64,000 nucleotides of DNA. It comes from JAAYED01 sp040772225. Lineage in GTDB: Bacteria > Chloroflexota > Anaerolineae > UBA1429. Below are positions 1 to 9,500 of the stretch, piece after piece. Under the pieces are notes generated by a model. The model saw nothing but the letters and a program-made list of their open reading frames with translations, did no database searches and was not told where the DNA came from. The first letter of the stretch is position 1, and each line of letters starts with the position of its first letter. The stretch is taken from positions 124,001 through 188,000 of the forward strand of contig JAXGYO010000002.1 of assembly GCA_040772225.1 (NCBI GenBank), given 5' to 3'. The position numbers were made by a program, and so were the translations under genes.

Positions 1-327
1 GCTGTCACGCTAGAGTGGCAGGCAGTCCGCAATGGCGCTGCGCCGCTCACCGTGTTCGTTCATCTCTATCGAGAGGATGGGAGTTTGGCCGCACAACATG
101 ACGGCCCTCCAGCCGGTGGCTTTGTTCCGCCGAACGCCTGGCACGCGGGTGACATTATCACGGACACGCACCGCCTTGTTTTGGACCCGGACACGGCAGC
201 GGAGAACTGCACGCTGGTCACAGGCATCTACGACCCGCAGACTGGTATCCGCCTGAATGCTGTCTCAGACGCGGGGGAGACCATCCCCAACAATGCTGCG
301 GTACTGCTGACAGGCCCACTGCCCTGA
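1..327 (+). CDS. C-terminal end of a GT39-like membrane protein (partial)
   Basis: The reading frame is open from the first base and stops at 325-327, so this is the 3' end of a gene that begins outside the window. The visible ~108 residues form a beta-rich soluble tail that includes VFVHLYREDGSLAAQHDGPP, a hydrophilic fold with the spacing 'W.PGD'. The same type of tail ends the 433-2460 protein (FVHAVCDSE...WRPGDVI) and the 15251-18244 protein (FVQLLGPDG). It is therefore most likely the C-terminal extracytoplasmic domain of another polytopic glycosyltransferase-like protein. The family assignment is inferred from these in-window paralogues. Confidence 0.7.
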   Translation, partial: AVTLEWQAVRNGAAPLTVFVHLYREDGSLAAQHDGPPAGGFVPPNAWHAGDIITDTHRLVLDPDTAAENCTLVTGIYDPQTGIRLNAVSDAGETIPNNAAVLLTGPLP

Positions 328-393
328 TCGCGAATGCCCGCGCGGCATAACCGCGCATGCAAGAACAGGCCATTGCCGCCGCGAGGCGATGCG

Positions 394-421
394 TTGACAC
401 CCCTCCTGGAGATGCTATACT
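394..421 (+). promoter_or_regulatory. Sigma70-type promoter of the 433 gene
   Basis: A perfect -35 TTGACA (394-399), 16-bp spacer and -10 TATACT (416-421) precede the ATG at 433. Transcription should start near 428, leaving only about 5 nt of leader. This favours the ATG at 433 over the longer open frame from 334 and suggests a nearly leaderless mRNA. Confidence 0.75.
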
Positions 422-432
422 CGCCGGGCGCC

Positions 433-2460
433 ATGAAAAGCACAGATAGCCTTGCTCGACGCGCTGCCAGAGGCCAGATCTACACGGCATTCGCCATCGT
501 GGCGCTGACCGTGCTCGCCGCAGGGCTGCGCCTGTGGGCATTGGATCTGGCGCCCCAGGCACTCTACCGTGACGAGGCACAGAACGGCCTGGACGCTCTG
601 CAAGTGCTCAACGGCGCTCGGCCGATCTACTTTGAGGCCAACAACGGCCGCGAGCCGCTCTTTATCTATTTGGCCGCGCTCTCCATCGCTCTGCTGGGGC
701 GCACGCCCAGCGCGCTGCGGATCGTCTCTGTTCTGTGCGGCACCCTGACCGTCCCAGCGCTTTACTGGTTGGGGTCCGAGGTACGGGATCGCTGCACCGG
801 ATTGTGGGCCGCCGCCCTGGCCGTCAGCACAGTTTGGTTGCTGAACCTGAGCCGCGTGGCATTTCGGGCGGGCCTTCTGCCGCTTCTGGGGGCCCTGGCA
901 CTGGCCAGTCTCCTGCGCGCCCAAAGGCTGCGCTCCACAGCCTGGGCCATCGGGGCGGGAGCACTCCTGGGCGCCTGTGCGTATACGTACCTCGCTGCCC
1001 GTGCAATTCCGCTGGTGCTTGCACTATATCTGCTCTGGTGCCTGCTGGACCGCCGTGTGCGCGCAGCCACCTGGTGGCGGGGTTGGGCCCTGATTCTGCT
1101 CCTCGCTGTGCTCACAAGTGCCCCGCTGGTAACGCATCTCTGGCGAACGGACGCCCTTCTCAGCCGGAGTGATCAGGTCTCCATCCTGAACCCCGCCATC
1201 AACGGCGGCGATCTTTCTGGCACGCTGGCGCGCAACCTGTTCCGCACGCTGCGCGCGCTCGTCTACGGGGGCGATTTCATACCGCGGCACAATGTCCCCT
1301 GGCGTGCCGTGTTCACCCCTGCCATCGCCCTGGCAGCCTACGGCGGGCTGGGGATCCTCGCCTGGCGAAGCCGGAAGGACGCGGCTCCCCGGTTGATTCT
1401 CCTCTGGTTGGTCTGCCTCGCGCTGCCGACTATACTGGCCGAAGGGGCGCCTCACTTTTTGCGCGGCGCTGGCGTTCTGCCCGCCGTCATGCTTCTGCCC
1501 GCGGTTGGCCTGCAGGCGACGCTGGACCACGTGCGCCTTCCCTGGCGACGCGGAATGCTGGCACTTGTCCTGGCGGCTGTTTTGTGGGGCTCCTGGGCGG
1601 ACTGGAGTGCGTATCGCGAACACCTGAGCAGCGCACCGGTCTATTTCGAGTTCGAGACTGGCGCCGCGGAACTGGCTGCGGAGATCAACCGGCAACTCGG
1701 GTCAGGCTGGCAGGGGGCCCAGCTTATGATGGAGGACAACGCGCCAGGTCCGACGACGGAGGTGTGGATTGCGCGACGCCTATGGGATGGATTCCCCTCG
1801 ATTCAGTTCCTGGTCTCAGAGACGGAGAGGGTGACCCTGCTGGAGGAGGGTGAAGCGGCACCGCACACTGAAGGCAACGATGTTCTGGCGGCGTTATGGC
1901 CATATGCAGACCACGCGGCCCTGTGGGCTGCGCTTCCCTTCGATTGGGAGTGGGAAGTGGCTCCCGGCGCATGGGAGCAAGGCGATCTAGACCCTGAGCC
2001 GCGGCTGCTTTACATCACCTTGCGTGGCCGGCCCACCGGCGTGGTTACCTCGGATAGGCCAGCACGATTCGAGGGCGGCATATCGCTCGTCGATGCCGGA
2101 ATCAGCGCCAGCACAGAGCTTACGAACATCGACGTGACGTTTCGCTGGCGCGCAGACGAGCGCCCAACCGAGGAACTGAGCGTCTTTGTACACGCGGTTT
2201 GTGACAGTGAGCTTGTGGGGCAGGCCGACGGAGCGCCAGCAGGGGAATGGTTCCCTACGACTGTCTGGCGTCCCGGGGATGTCATCATGGATCGGCGTAC
2301 GCTGGCCCTTGAGGTGCCCTGGGACCCTATGAGGTGCGAGATCCGCGCCGGGCTCTATCGCTGGCAGGACGGCACGCGCCTGCCTATTGTTGAGAGCGGA
2401 GACTGGACTACTGAGGACGATGCGGCCATCCTCGGTAGTGAGCGTCTGAAGGAAGACTAA
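433..2460 (+). CDS. GT39/PMT-like polytopic membrane glycosyltransferase
   Basis: A 675-aa membrane protein. After a short basic N-terminus and a first membrane helix comes an acidic periplasmic-loop motif, LYRDEAQNGLDALQVLNG, typical of dolichyl-/polyprenyl-phosphate-sugar glycosyltransferases of the ArnT/PMT (GT39/GT83) type, where the Asp-Glu pair is catalytic. It is followed by NGREPLFIYLAALSIALLG and about ten hydrophobic helices. The last ~230 residues are soluble and end in a beta-rich tail like that of the upstream partial gene. The usual role is transfer of a sugar from a lipid-phosphate carrier to a protein or glycan at the outer membrane face. The acceptor is unknown. The start at 433 was chosen because the promoter lies directly upstream; the frame itself is open from 334. 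Confidence 0.75.
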   Translation: MKSTDSLARRAARGQIYTAFAIVALTVLAAGLRLWALDLAPQALYRDEAQNGLDALQVLNGARPIYFEANNGREPLFIYLAALSIALLGRTPSALRIVSVLCGTLTVPALYWLGSEVRDRCTGLWAAALAVSTVWLLNLSRVAFRAGLLPLLGALALASLLRAQRLRSTAWAIGAGALLGACAYTYLAARAIPLVLALYLLWCLLDRRVRAATWWRGWALILLLAVLTSAPLVTHLWRTDALLSRSDQVSILNPAINGGDLSGTLARNLFRTLRALVYGGDFIPRHNVPWRAVFTPAIALAAYGGLGILAWRSRKDAAPRLILLWLVCLALPTILAEGAPHFLRGAGVLPAVMLLPAVGLQATLDHVRLPWRRGMLALVLAAVLWGSWADWSAYREHLSSAPVYFEFETGAAELAAEINRQLGSGWQGAQLMMEDNAPGPTTEVWIARRLWDGFPSIQFLVSETERVTLLEEGEAAPHTEGNDVLAALWPYADHAALWAALPFDWEWEVAPGAWEQGDLDPEPRLLYITLRGRPTGVVTSDRPARFEGGISLVDAGISASTELTNIDVTFRWRADERPTEELSVFVHAVCDSELVGQADGAPAGEWFPTTVWRPGDVIMDRRTLALEVPWDPMRCEIRAGLYRWQDGTRLPIVESGDWTTEDDAAILGSERLKED

Positions 2461-2480
2461 CTGGTGGGAGGAGCGTGAAG

Positions 2481-3833
2481 GTGAGTGTATCTCGTTTGTC
2501 TCTGAGATTGATTGGCAGGTACGGAGCGATTGTGCTGGGCCTCCTGGCCCTGACACTGGTGCTGGGCAGTGCGCTGACCCCCGTGAGTGCGCAGTGCCCG
2601 GGCACACTGATGGTGAACGGCGGCCTGGAGGACGGCTACAGCACGCGTGGCGCAGGCGAGGTGGAAGTAGCCAACGGATGGTTCCCCTGGTATCAGGACG
2701 GGCCGCGTGTCGAGGAAGGTTTCTTCAAGCGACCAGAGTGGAAACCTGAAAACGCCATGATCTTTGGCATGCGCCGGGTACATAGCGGCAATTTTGCGCA
2801 AAAGTGGTTCACCACCTACGGCACGCACAACGCCGGTATCTACCAGCAGGTCAATGTGCCCGCGGGCAGCACTTTCACGGCCAGCGCCTGGGTGCAGAGC
2901 TGGTCGTCAGATACGGGCGACCTGGACGTATCTCAGGGTAATTATCTCACCTACATCGGCATAGACCCCACGGGGGGCACCAATGCGCTGGCCGGCACTG
3001 TCATCTGGTCACCGGCTAACTGGATCACGGACCGGTGGGTCCAGATCAGCGTGCAGGCACAGGCCCAGGGCGGCGTCGTCACGGTGTTCTTGCGGGGTCA
3101 ACCCGAGTTCCGCAACAAGCATAACGATGCCTACGTAGACGATATCTGCCTGGTAGTGAATGCTCCGCCGCCGACGGCAACGCCAGTGCCGCGCCCGACG
3201 AACACGCCCATGCCCACCAACACGCCGGGGCCGTCACCAACGCCTCTACCTACAGAGACACCCCTGCCGACTGCAACCCCGGAGGCAACGCTGTCGCCGA
3301 CACCCGGCCCGGAGGTCAGCATCGTTGTCGCTGCCTACAATGATCGAGACGAGGACGGCAGCCGCAGCTATGACGAGGAACTCCTGGCGGGTGTGCTTGT
3401 AGAATTGCTGGATGATACCGGCAAAGAGCTTGCCTCTCGATTGACTACCACAGAGCCTTATGCGTTTTCGGATCTGGAGCCGGGCACGTACAGACTGGTC
3501 GTCACCGATGCGGAGGGATATCGCTCTACAGGTGCCACAGAGATAGAGGTCACCCTGATTCCGCGCGCTCTGCGGGAGGTGATGATCGGGCAGGCCATGT
3601 TGCCTCCGCCGACCATCACCCCTGAGCCAACTGCCACGGCGTCACCTCTGCCCACCAACACAACGGAGCCGGTGGCGACCGACGAGGCCGCGGTGCGGCC
3701 AACCGATCCTCCCGCGAGTGCTGCGCCAGCAGCCCCTGGCTTTTTCCAGCGTTATGGCGGGCTGGTGGTCGCCGCGGCCGGACTAGCCATCGGCGTTCCA
3801 GCCGCGCTGGCGCTGACCCGCCGGAAAGACTGA
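2481..3833 (+). CDS. Secreted, membrane-anchored surface protein with Pro/Thr linkers
   Basis: A protein of about 450 aa. A signal peptide (basic start, then ILGLLALTLVLG-type core, cleavage near VSAQ) leads to a ~190-residue beta-sandwich-like domain beginning CPGTLMVNGGLEDGY, of carbohydrate-binding-module appearance. Then come a TPxPTxTP linker (about residues 228-275), a second small domain (VVAAYNDRDEDGSRSYDEEL) like SdrD/Cna-B repeats with an Asp-rich Ca-binding look, another Pro/Thr linker, and one C-terminal helix followed by RRKD, a membrane anchor. GTG at 2481 is preferred because it sits about 8 nt behind GGGAGGA (2466-2472); GTG at 2475 is too close. The gene follows the glycosyltransferase by 20 nt and may be co-transcribed with it. 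Threonine-rich linkers of this kind are likely glycosylation sites. Function beyond surface display is unknown. Confidence 0.75.
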   Translation: MSVSRLSLRLIGRYGAIVLGLLALTLVLGSALTPVSAQCPGTLMVNGGLEDGYSTRGAGEVEVANGWFPWYQDGPRVEEGFFKRPEWKPENAMIFGMRRVHSGNFAQKWFTTYGTHNAGIYQQVNVPAGSTFTASAWVQSWSSDTGDLDVSQGNYLTYIGIDPTGGTNALAGTVIWSPANWITDRWVQISVQAQAQGGVVTVFLRGQPEFRNKHNDAYVDDICLVVNAPPPTATPVPRPTNTPMPTNTPGPSPTPLPTETPLPTATPEATLSPTPGPEVSIVVAAYNDRDEDGSRSYDEELLAGVLVELLDDTGKELASRLTTTEPYAFSDLEPGTYRLVVTDAEGYRSTGATEIEVTLIPRALREVMIGQAMLPPPTITPEPTATASPLPTNTTEPVATDEAAVRPTDPPASAAPAAPGFFQRYGGLVVAAAGLAIGVPAALALTRRKD

Positions 3834-3842
3834 GCGGACGCC

Positions 3843-6533
3843 ATGGAAGATCACCAGGACAACAGCGCATCGACAGGCGCCCGGCACTGGCCCTACGGGC
3901 TGGCCATCGCGCTGGCGCTGGCAGTCCTGGTGGCACTCCCCGCCGTCGTCGGCCCGGGGATTGTCAATACCCGCGGCGGAGGTGACTCGCCTTTTCTCGT
4001 CCAGCGCACGCACCAGATGGCCCAGGCGCTACGGGCCGGCGCCTTTCCCGTGCGCTGGATGCCTGACGCGGCGCTCGGCCTGGGATATCCCGGGTTCAAC
4101 TACTATGCGGCGCTGCCCTACTATGTGAGCGCGCTGGGGTACCTGGGCGGTCTTGGCATCCTGGGCGGGATCAAGCTGGCGCAGTTGCTGGGGTTTATGC
4201 TGGCTGGAGGCGCGGCCTACGGCCTGGCTCGTACGCTGGGGCGGAGCCGGCCAGCCGCGGTGCTGGTGTCAGCTGCCTATAGCTACGCGCCCTTTCACCT
4301 GGTAAACGCCTATGTGCGCGGCGACGCCCTGTCCGAGTTCTACGCAATGGGGCTACTCCCCCTGGCTCTCCTGCTCGCGATCAGGCTTGTGCGCCAGCCG
4401 GGGTTGCCAAGGGCACTTGCGCTCGCCGTCGCCTACGGCGCGCTTGCGGTAACCCACAACATCTCCGCCATGCTGGCCTCCCCGATCCTGGTCGTATGGC
4501 TGGCCGTTTGTGCCATGACGGCCCCCCGCGCGCAGCGCCGGTGCGCTCTCCTGTGGGGCGCGGCAGCGCTCGGACTTGGTCTGGCCCTCAGCGCCTGGTT
4601 CTGGTTACCCGCCCTGGCTGAGCGCGATCTGGTGCAACTGATCGACCAGACCACGGGCTACTTTCACTTTGCCGGACACTTTCGCGGCCTGGATCTGGTG
4701 CAGCAGCGTCTGCTTTTTGACTATACGCTGGACAGTACGCAGAACCCGTTTCGCATGGGACTGGTGCAGTTGCTTGTGACGACACTGGGTACGGGCGTGC
4801 TGCTGGCACGATGGAGAACGCTCCGCCGAGGCGAGCGCTGGATCGCCACGCTCACCTGGGGCTCCTGGCTGATCACCACCTACCTTATGACGCCTCTCTC
4901 CCGTCCGGTCTGGGATCACGTACCGCTGCTGGACTATACGCAGTTTCCATGGCGCCTGCTGGCCTTCCAGGCGCTGTTTGGTGCCCTCTTGTCGGGTTAC
5001 CTGCCGGATCTGGTGCTTCCACTCAGGCGGGCGCTTCCCGGATCCCCTCGGACCGCGCGAGTTGCGATCGCAGCGTTCCTTACGTTGTTGCTGATCGTCA
5101 CGGCAACAGCAGGGCTGCGTGTAGACCGGTTGACGCTGGAGGAAGCCGACATAACACCTTACCGCCTGATGCTCTATGAAGCCTATTCGGGCAACCTGGG
5201 CGGCACGGTGCGCTACGAGTTTTTGCCTGCAGAGATGCAACCCAGGCCCTACGTCTCTGCCACACTGCTCAATCAGGGTCGCCAGGCCCCGCCGATTGCG
5301 CTGACTGGCAGACTCCAGAGCGCCACGCTTGTCTCAGCCACTGCTCAAAGCCAGACATGGGACGTATCGATGTTTGAGGGTGGGTGGCTCGCCTTTCATC
5401 TGGCGGCCTGGCCCGGATGGGCGGGCACGCTCGATGGGCAAGTGCAGGGCGTGATCGGGGTGCCAGGTCTGGGATTGCTGCAGATGGAGATGCCGGCCGG
5501 CGAGCATAGAATCTCATTATCGCTTGAGCGCACCCGTGTGGAACGCTGGGCAGAGCGCATGTCTTTGGCAGCAGCACTGGTTTTGTTGGCTGGCCTCGCA
5601 CTGGCGTTGTCCAGGGACGAGCAATTACGATGGAGCGCTCTGCGGGTAGTCACCGTCGTGCTGCTCCTGGGGAGCTGGCTGCTGCTCACGCGGCCTCGCG
5701 ACGTGCCGGCTCGCATGTCGGGGCCACTGGTCATGGACTTTTGGCGGGCCCCGTATCTCCACCGGTTGCAGGGTGGGGTGCGTATGGGTGAGGCCCTCCT
5801 GCTGGACTATGCGCTGGAATCTAGCGAAATCGCACCGGGTGAGGCACTGACGATAACCAGTTCCTGGCGGGACTTGCCGGAGGGCGCCGCATTGAGGCTA
5901 GAACTGGTGGCACTCACGGCCCATCTGTTTCCCAACACGCCGGCCTGGGCGGTCGCCGAAGGGCCACTGTCGGGCGACTCGGGGGTCACGACACTGGCAC
6001 TCCCTGACGGCATCTCGCCCGGGCTGTATGCGTTGCGACCGACGCTACTGGTGGGGGGTGTCCCTCAGCCGAGCGCCACCGCCGCCGGTCAATCGCTGGG
6101 CTTGCTCTCGTTGCAGCCGGTCCAAGTCCGTGACATCGCGCCGCAGGGCACGCCCCCTGGCGTCCTGGGGACTTTTGGCCCAACTGAAGGCTCGCCCGAG
6201 ATCACCTTACGACAGGCATCAGCGCTGCGCACCGAGGAGCGCGTCTACCAGGTGGACATGCTGTGGCAGAGCGAACGGCAGGCCACTCGCAACTACCAGC
6301 TCTCGGTCAGGCTGATGCACGCGGATGGAACGCAGATTGTCGCTCGGGATCTGCCGCCGTTGACGGGGAACTATCCCACCAGCCTGTGGATCCCGGGGCA
6401 TCAGTACTCCGATAGCCTGCGCATCGCACTCCAAGAGGATATAGATCCAACCGGCGTCACCGATGTCGAGATCGTGCTGTATGATTTGAGCACGCTGGCA
6501 GCCATCGGCTCGGTAGCCGTTCCAATCGACTGA
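3843..6533 (+). CDS. Large polytopic membrane protein, 6-PTPS-related family
   Basis: An 896-aa protein starting 9 nt after the surface-protein stop, so probably the third gene of the same operon. The N-terminal two-thirds carry about a dozen membrane helices with the motif GGGDSPFLVQRTHQMAQALR and PGFNYYAALPYYVSALGYL, which I associate with the '6-pyruvoyl-tetrahydropterin synthase-related' membrane family (PF10131), distant relatives of GT39 enzymes. A second helix pair lies near residues 560-620. The C-terminal ~270 residues are soluble and beta-rich, again resembling the tails of the neighbouring proteins. Its role in surface glycan or glycoprotein assembly is inferred from fold and context. 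The 3' end faces addA across only 7 bp with no visible terminator. Confidence 0.65.
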   Translation: MEDHQDNSASTGARHWPYGLAIALALAVLVALPAVVGPGIVNTRGGGDSPFLVQRTHQMAQALRAGAFPVRWMPDAALGLGYPGFNYYAALPYYVSALGYLGGLGILGGIKLAQLLGFMLAGGAAYGLARTLGRSRPAAVLVSAAYSYAPFHLVNAYVRGDALSEFYAMGLLPLALLLAIRLVRQPGLPRALALAVAYGALAVTHNISAMLASPILVVWLAVCAMTAPRAQRRCALLWGAAALGLGLALSAWFWLPALAERDLVQLIDQTTGYFHFAGHFRGLDLVQQRLLFDYTLDSTQNPFRMGLVQLLVTTLGTGVLLARWRTLRRGERWIATLTWGSWLITTYLMTPLSRPVWDHVPLLDYTQFPWRLLAFQALFGALLSGYLPDLVLPLRRALPGSPRTARVAIAAFLTLLLIVTATAGLRVDRLTLEEADITPYRLMLYEAYSGNLGGTVRYEFLPAEMQPRPYVSATLLNQGRQAPPIALTGRLQSATLVSATAQSQTWDVSMFEGGWLAFHLAAWPGWAGTLDGQVQGVIGVPGLGLLQMEMPAGEHRISLSLERTRVERWAERMSLAAALVLLAGLALALSRDEQLRWSALRVVTVVLLLGSWLLLTRPRDVPARMSGPLVMDFWRAPYLHRLQGGVRMGEALLLDYALESSEIAPGEALTITSSWRDLPEGAALRLELVALTAHLFPNTPAWAVAEGPLSGDSGVTTLALPDGISPGLYALRPTLLVGGVPQPSATAAGQSLGLLSLQPVQVRDIAPQGTPPGVLGTFGPTEGSPEITLRQASALRTEERVYQVDMLWQSERQATRNYQLSVRLMHADGTQIVARDLPPLTGNYPTSLWIPGHQYSDSLRIALQEDIDPTGVTDVEIVLYDLSTLAAIGSVAVPID

Positions 6534-6540
6534 ACGATGC

Positions 6541-9500
6541 TCACTTCCAACGATTCTCGACCAGATACACACCCCTCTCATGGTCGAGGAAGCAGAGCAC
6601 GGGCCGGATCGTGGGGGCCGATCCGTCTGCATCGTGAGGCAAGAGCTGCCGGCATGCATACAGGTAGCGCGCCACTTGCGGCACATAGTCTTCCTTGCTC
6701 AGAAGCTCTTCCCGTTGCTCGGGGCTGCGCACGTGGTCGGTCTTGAACTCTACCAGTGTCCAGCCAGAGTCGCCCCGGTACAGTGCATCGATAATCCCCG
6801 AATCTAGCGTGCCATCGGCGCCTATGACGCTGTACGGGACTTCGCCCAGCCGCACGGCGGCCGCATTCATCTCCCGATACAGCAACGAGCCCTGAAACCG
6901 TGTCAACAACCGGCGGGCCCGGCTGAGGGCTTCTCTCTGCTCTCCAGCATCAGTGACGCCGTAGCTCTGGGTCTCAGCCAGCGCCCATGTCTGAAAGTCC
7001 GGGTCGCGATCTGGAAACGACCAGCGAGACAGCGCCCGGTGGACCACCTGTCCCACCACCCAGGCGGGCGCGTGCGGCCGGACGGTCCTGGGGACCACCC
7101 GCCACACGCGGGGCGGCGGATCGCGGTCGATCTGCTGGAGACGAATATCGCGGTAGGCGCCATGGCCCGGCAGAGGTTCCAGCATCCGCCGGTCAGGCTC
7201 TGAGAACGGCGGAGGGATCTCGCGTGACTTTTCCATCATGCCGGGGGGCGCCTGCTCAGCGCCGGGTTCAAGCAGCGTACAGCGCACCGCAACCGCCTCA
7301 CCTGTGGTCTCGTCTATGAGATCCCAGTCGCTGGTATACGTCCGTGCCCCTTCGTCGGAGCCGGGCGGCAGATGAGACTCCAGGTGCAGAGCGGTGTTCA
7401 AGCGATCGAGCATACCCCTGGGCTGCAGTACGCCTCTCGTGCTTTGGCCCACGGCGCCGTTGACGAACAACAACTCCTGAGCCCGTGTCGCGGCGACGTA
7501 GAGCAGGCGGTCCGCCTCGGCCTCCTCACGTTCTCTCTGGCTGCGCCGCGCCAGGTGATAGGCCATCGAGAAAGCAAAGTCGGCCTGATCGTCATCCTGG
7601 ACTGCAACATCCGCGGCGTTCGAGCTGGGAGGCGGCAGGACGAGGCCCAGGTCCGGATCGACCAGTGCGTCATAGCGCGCCCGAGTCGTCTTGCAGACAT
7701 CGCCCAGCACGACAATCGGGAATTCCAGACCCTTGGCCTGGTGGATGGACATGAGTTGCACCGCACCGCTCGCCAGGCCACGGCCCTCTCCCTCGCGGGA
7801 GGACACATCGCGCAGCGCCCGCACATAGTCCACCAGCTCTCCCACGCTGCGCAGGCTGCCGCGCTGTCCCCGGCCAAGAGCGTCCACCAGAAGTTTATCC
7901 ACGTTCCGCACGGCTCGTTCCTGATTCCGTGACAGCAGGATTGCCCGATAGTTGCTGGCATCAACAAAGGCCTTGAGCACATCCGCTGCGGGCCTGCGCC
8001 CGATCAGCGGTGCCAGCCCGTTCACCAGGCCACGGCACCGGTCCAGGCCGGCGTGCGAGTCGCTCAGGGCTACGATGCTATCCAGATCCAGCCCCGTAAC
8101 TGATGCGCCCAGGCTGGCGGCGGACGCTGGACCGAGCGCCTGAATGACCGCCCACAGGGACGGGAGTGTCAGCCGGCGCTGCTGCTGCCGCAGGTTGTAG
8201 ATCGTCATATCGTCGACGGCCACCGCCGGAGAGCGCAGTAAGCCCACCATCGCCAGATCGTCAGTCGGATCAGCGAGCGCCTGCAGGGCGTTCAGTAGAT
8301 CCCGCACCTCGGGACGGCCGTAAAAACCGCGTCCAGAAATGGTAAGGTAGGGGATGTCAGCCTCCTCCAGAGCATCCTCATAGGGGCCAAAGGATGACGA
8401 GGCGCGGCAGAGGATGGCGATGTCGCCATAGTTCAATGGACCAGTCTGGCGCTCGCCGGTTTCGGGGTCGCTGCGCTCGAGAGTAATGCCTCCGGAGACA
8501 AGGCGCTCAAGCCGGGCCACCAGAGCGCGGGCGGCCACCTCGGAGGCACCTCCCTGACGCGTGCCTGCCGCCAGAATGAGTTCCACGTGCGGGGGCTGGA
8601 CACCCCGGGCGGGCGCCACGCGCCCAGAGATGACAGGGGCAAATGGCTCGATGTAGGGGCGTGTCTCGTCGGGCTCACTCCCCAAAATCGGCCGGAGCAG
8701 GGCGCCGTGCGCAGCGACCAGGCCGTCATGTGCCCTGTACGTCTTGGACAGCTCGAGGGCCAGACCCGCCTGGCCAATGCACTCCCGCTCCCTGCGAAAC
8801 ACGGTCACATCGGCGCCGCGGAATCCATAGATCGACTGCTTGGCATCACCGACGATGAACAGGCAGCCGCGGCCGCCGTTAAGGAGTTGCACCAGATCGC
8901 GCTGGCGGGCGTTGGTATCCTGAAACTCATCGACCAGTATGGCCTGTACCTCGGAGCGCCATTCCGCCAGGACCGCCGGATGATCACGGAGCAGCGCAAG
9001 CGCTCGCGACTCCAGGTCGTCATAATCGAGAGCTGTGGCCTGGGCTTTGGCGTTGTCATAGACTTGCAGCGCCCGGTTGACCAGCCGCGCAAAGGCCGGC
9101 AGGACCTCCTGCGCCAGCGCCCTATCGAGGGCCACATCGCCTGCGACTACCAGCTCCTTGAGCCGCTCATCGAATAACTCGCGCAGGACCTTGGCCTCTT
9201 CTCGGGCTCCAGGGTTTCCCCAGACTTTGGCTAAACCCCTGCCTCCCCTCAGAGCCTGTCGCCAGACCGATAGGTGCACGAGAAGCTGTTCCAGGTCACC
9301 CGCAACCAGTGCTCGCTGAGCCTCTTGCCAGGAGGCGAGGGCCTGCTGCACACCGTCAGCGAACTTGTCACCCACAGCGAGGGCATGGGCGAGGGTGCCG
9401 TTCTGTCCTGCGCGCTGCAGCACCCCCATGGCCTGAAGCACGTCCGGGTGCGCAGCAAACGCCTTGAACGGCGCCAGGAGTACAGGTTCCCAGGCCGCCC

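Noticed and set aside
3160..3320. Pro/Thr codon repeats as a CRISPR or satellite array
   Set aside because: The repeats encode the TPxPT linker of a surface protein in frame; there are no constant repeat units with unique spacers.
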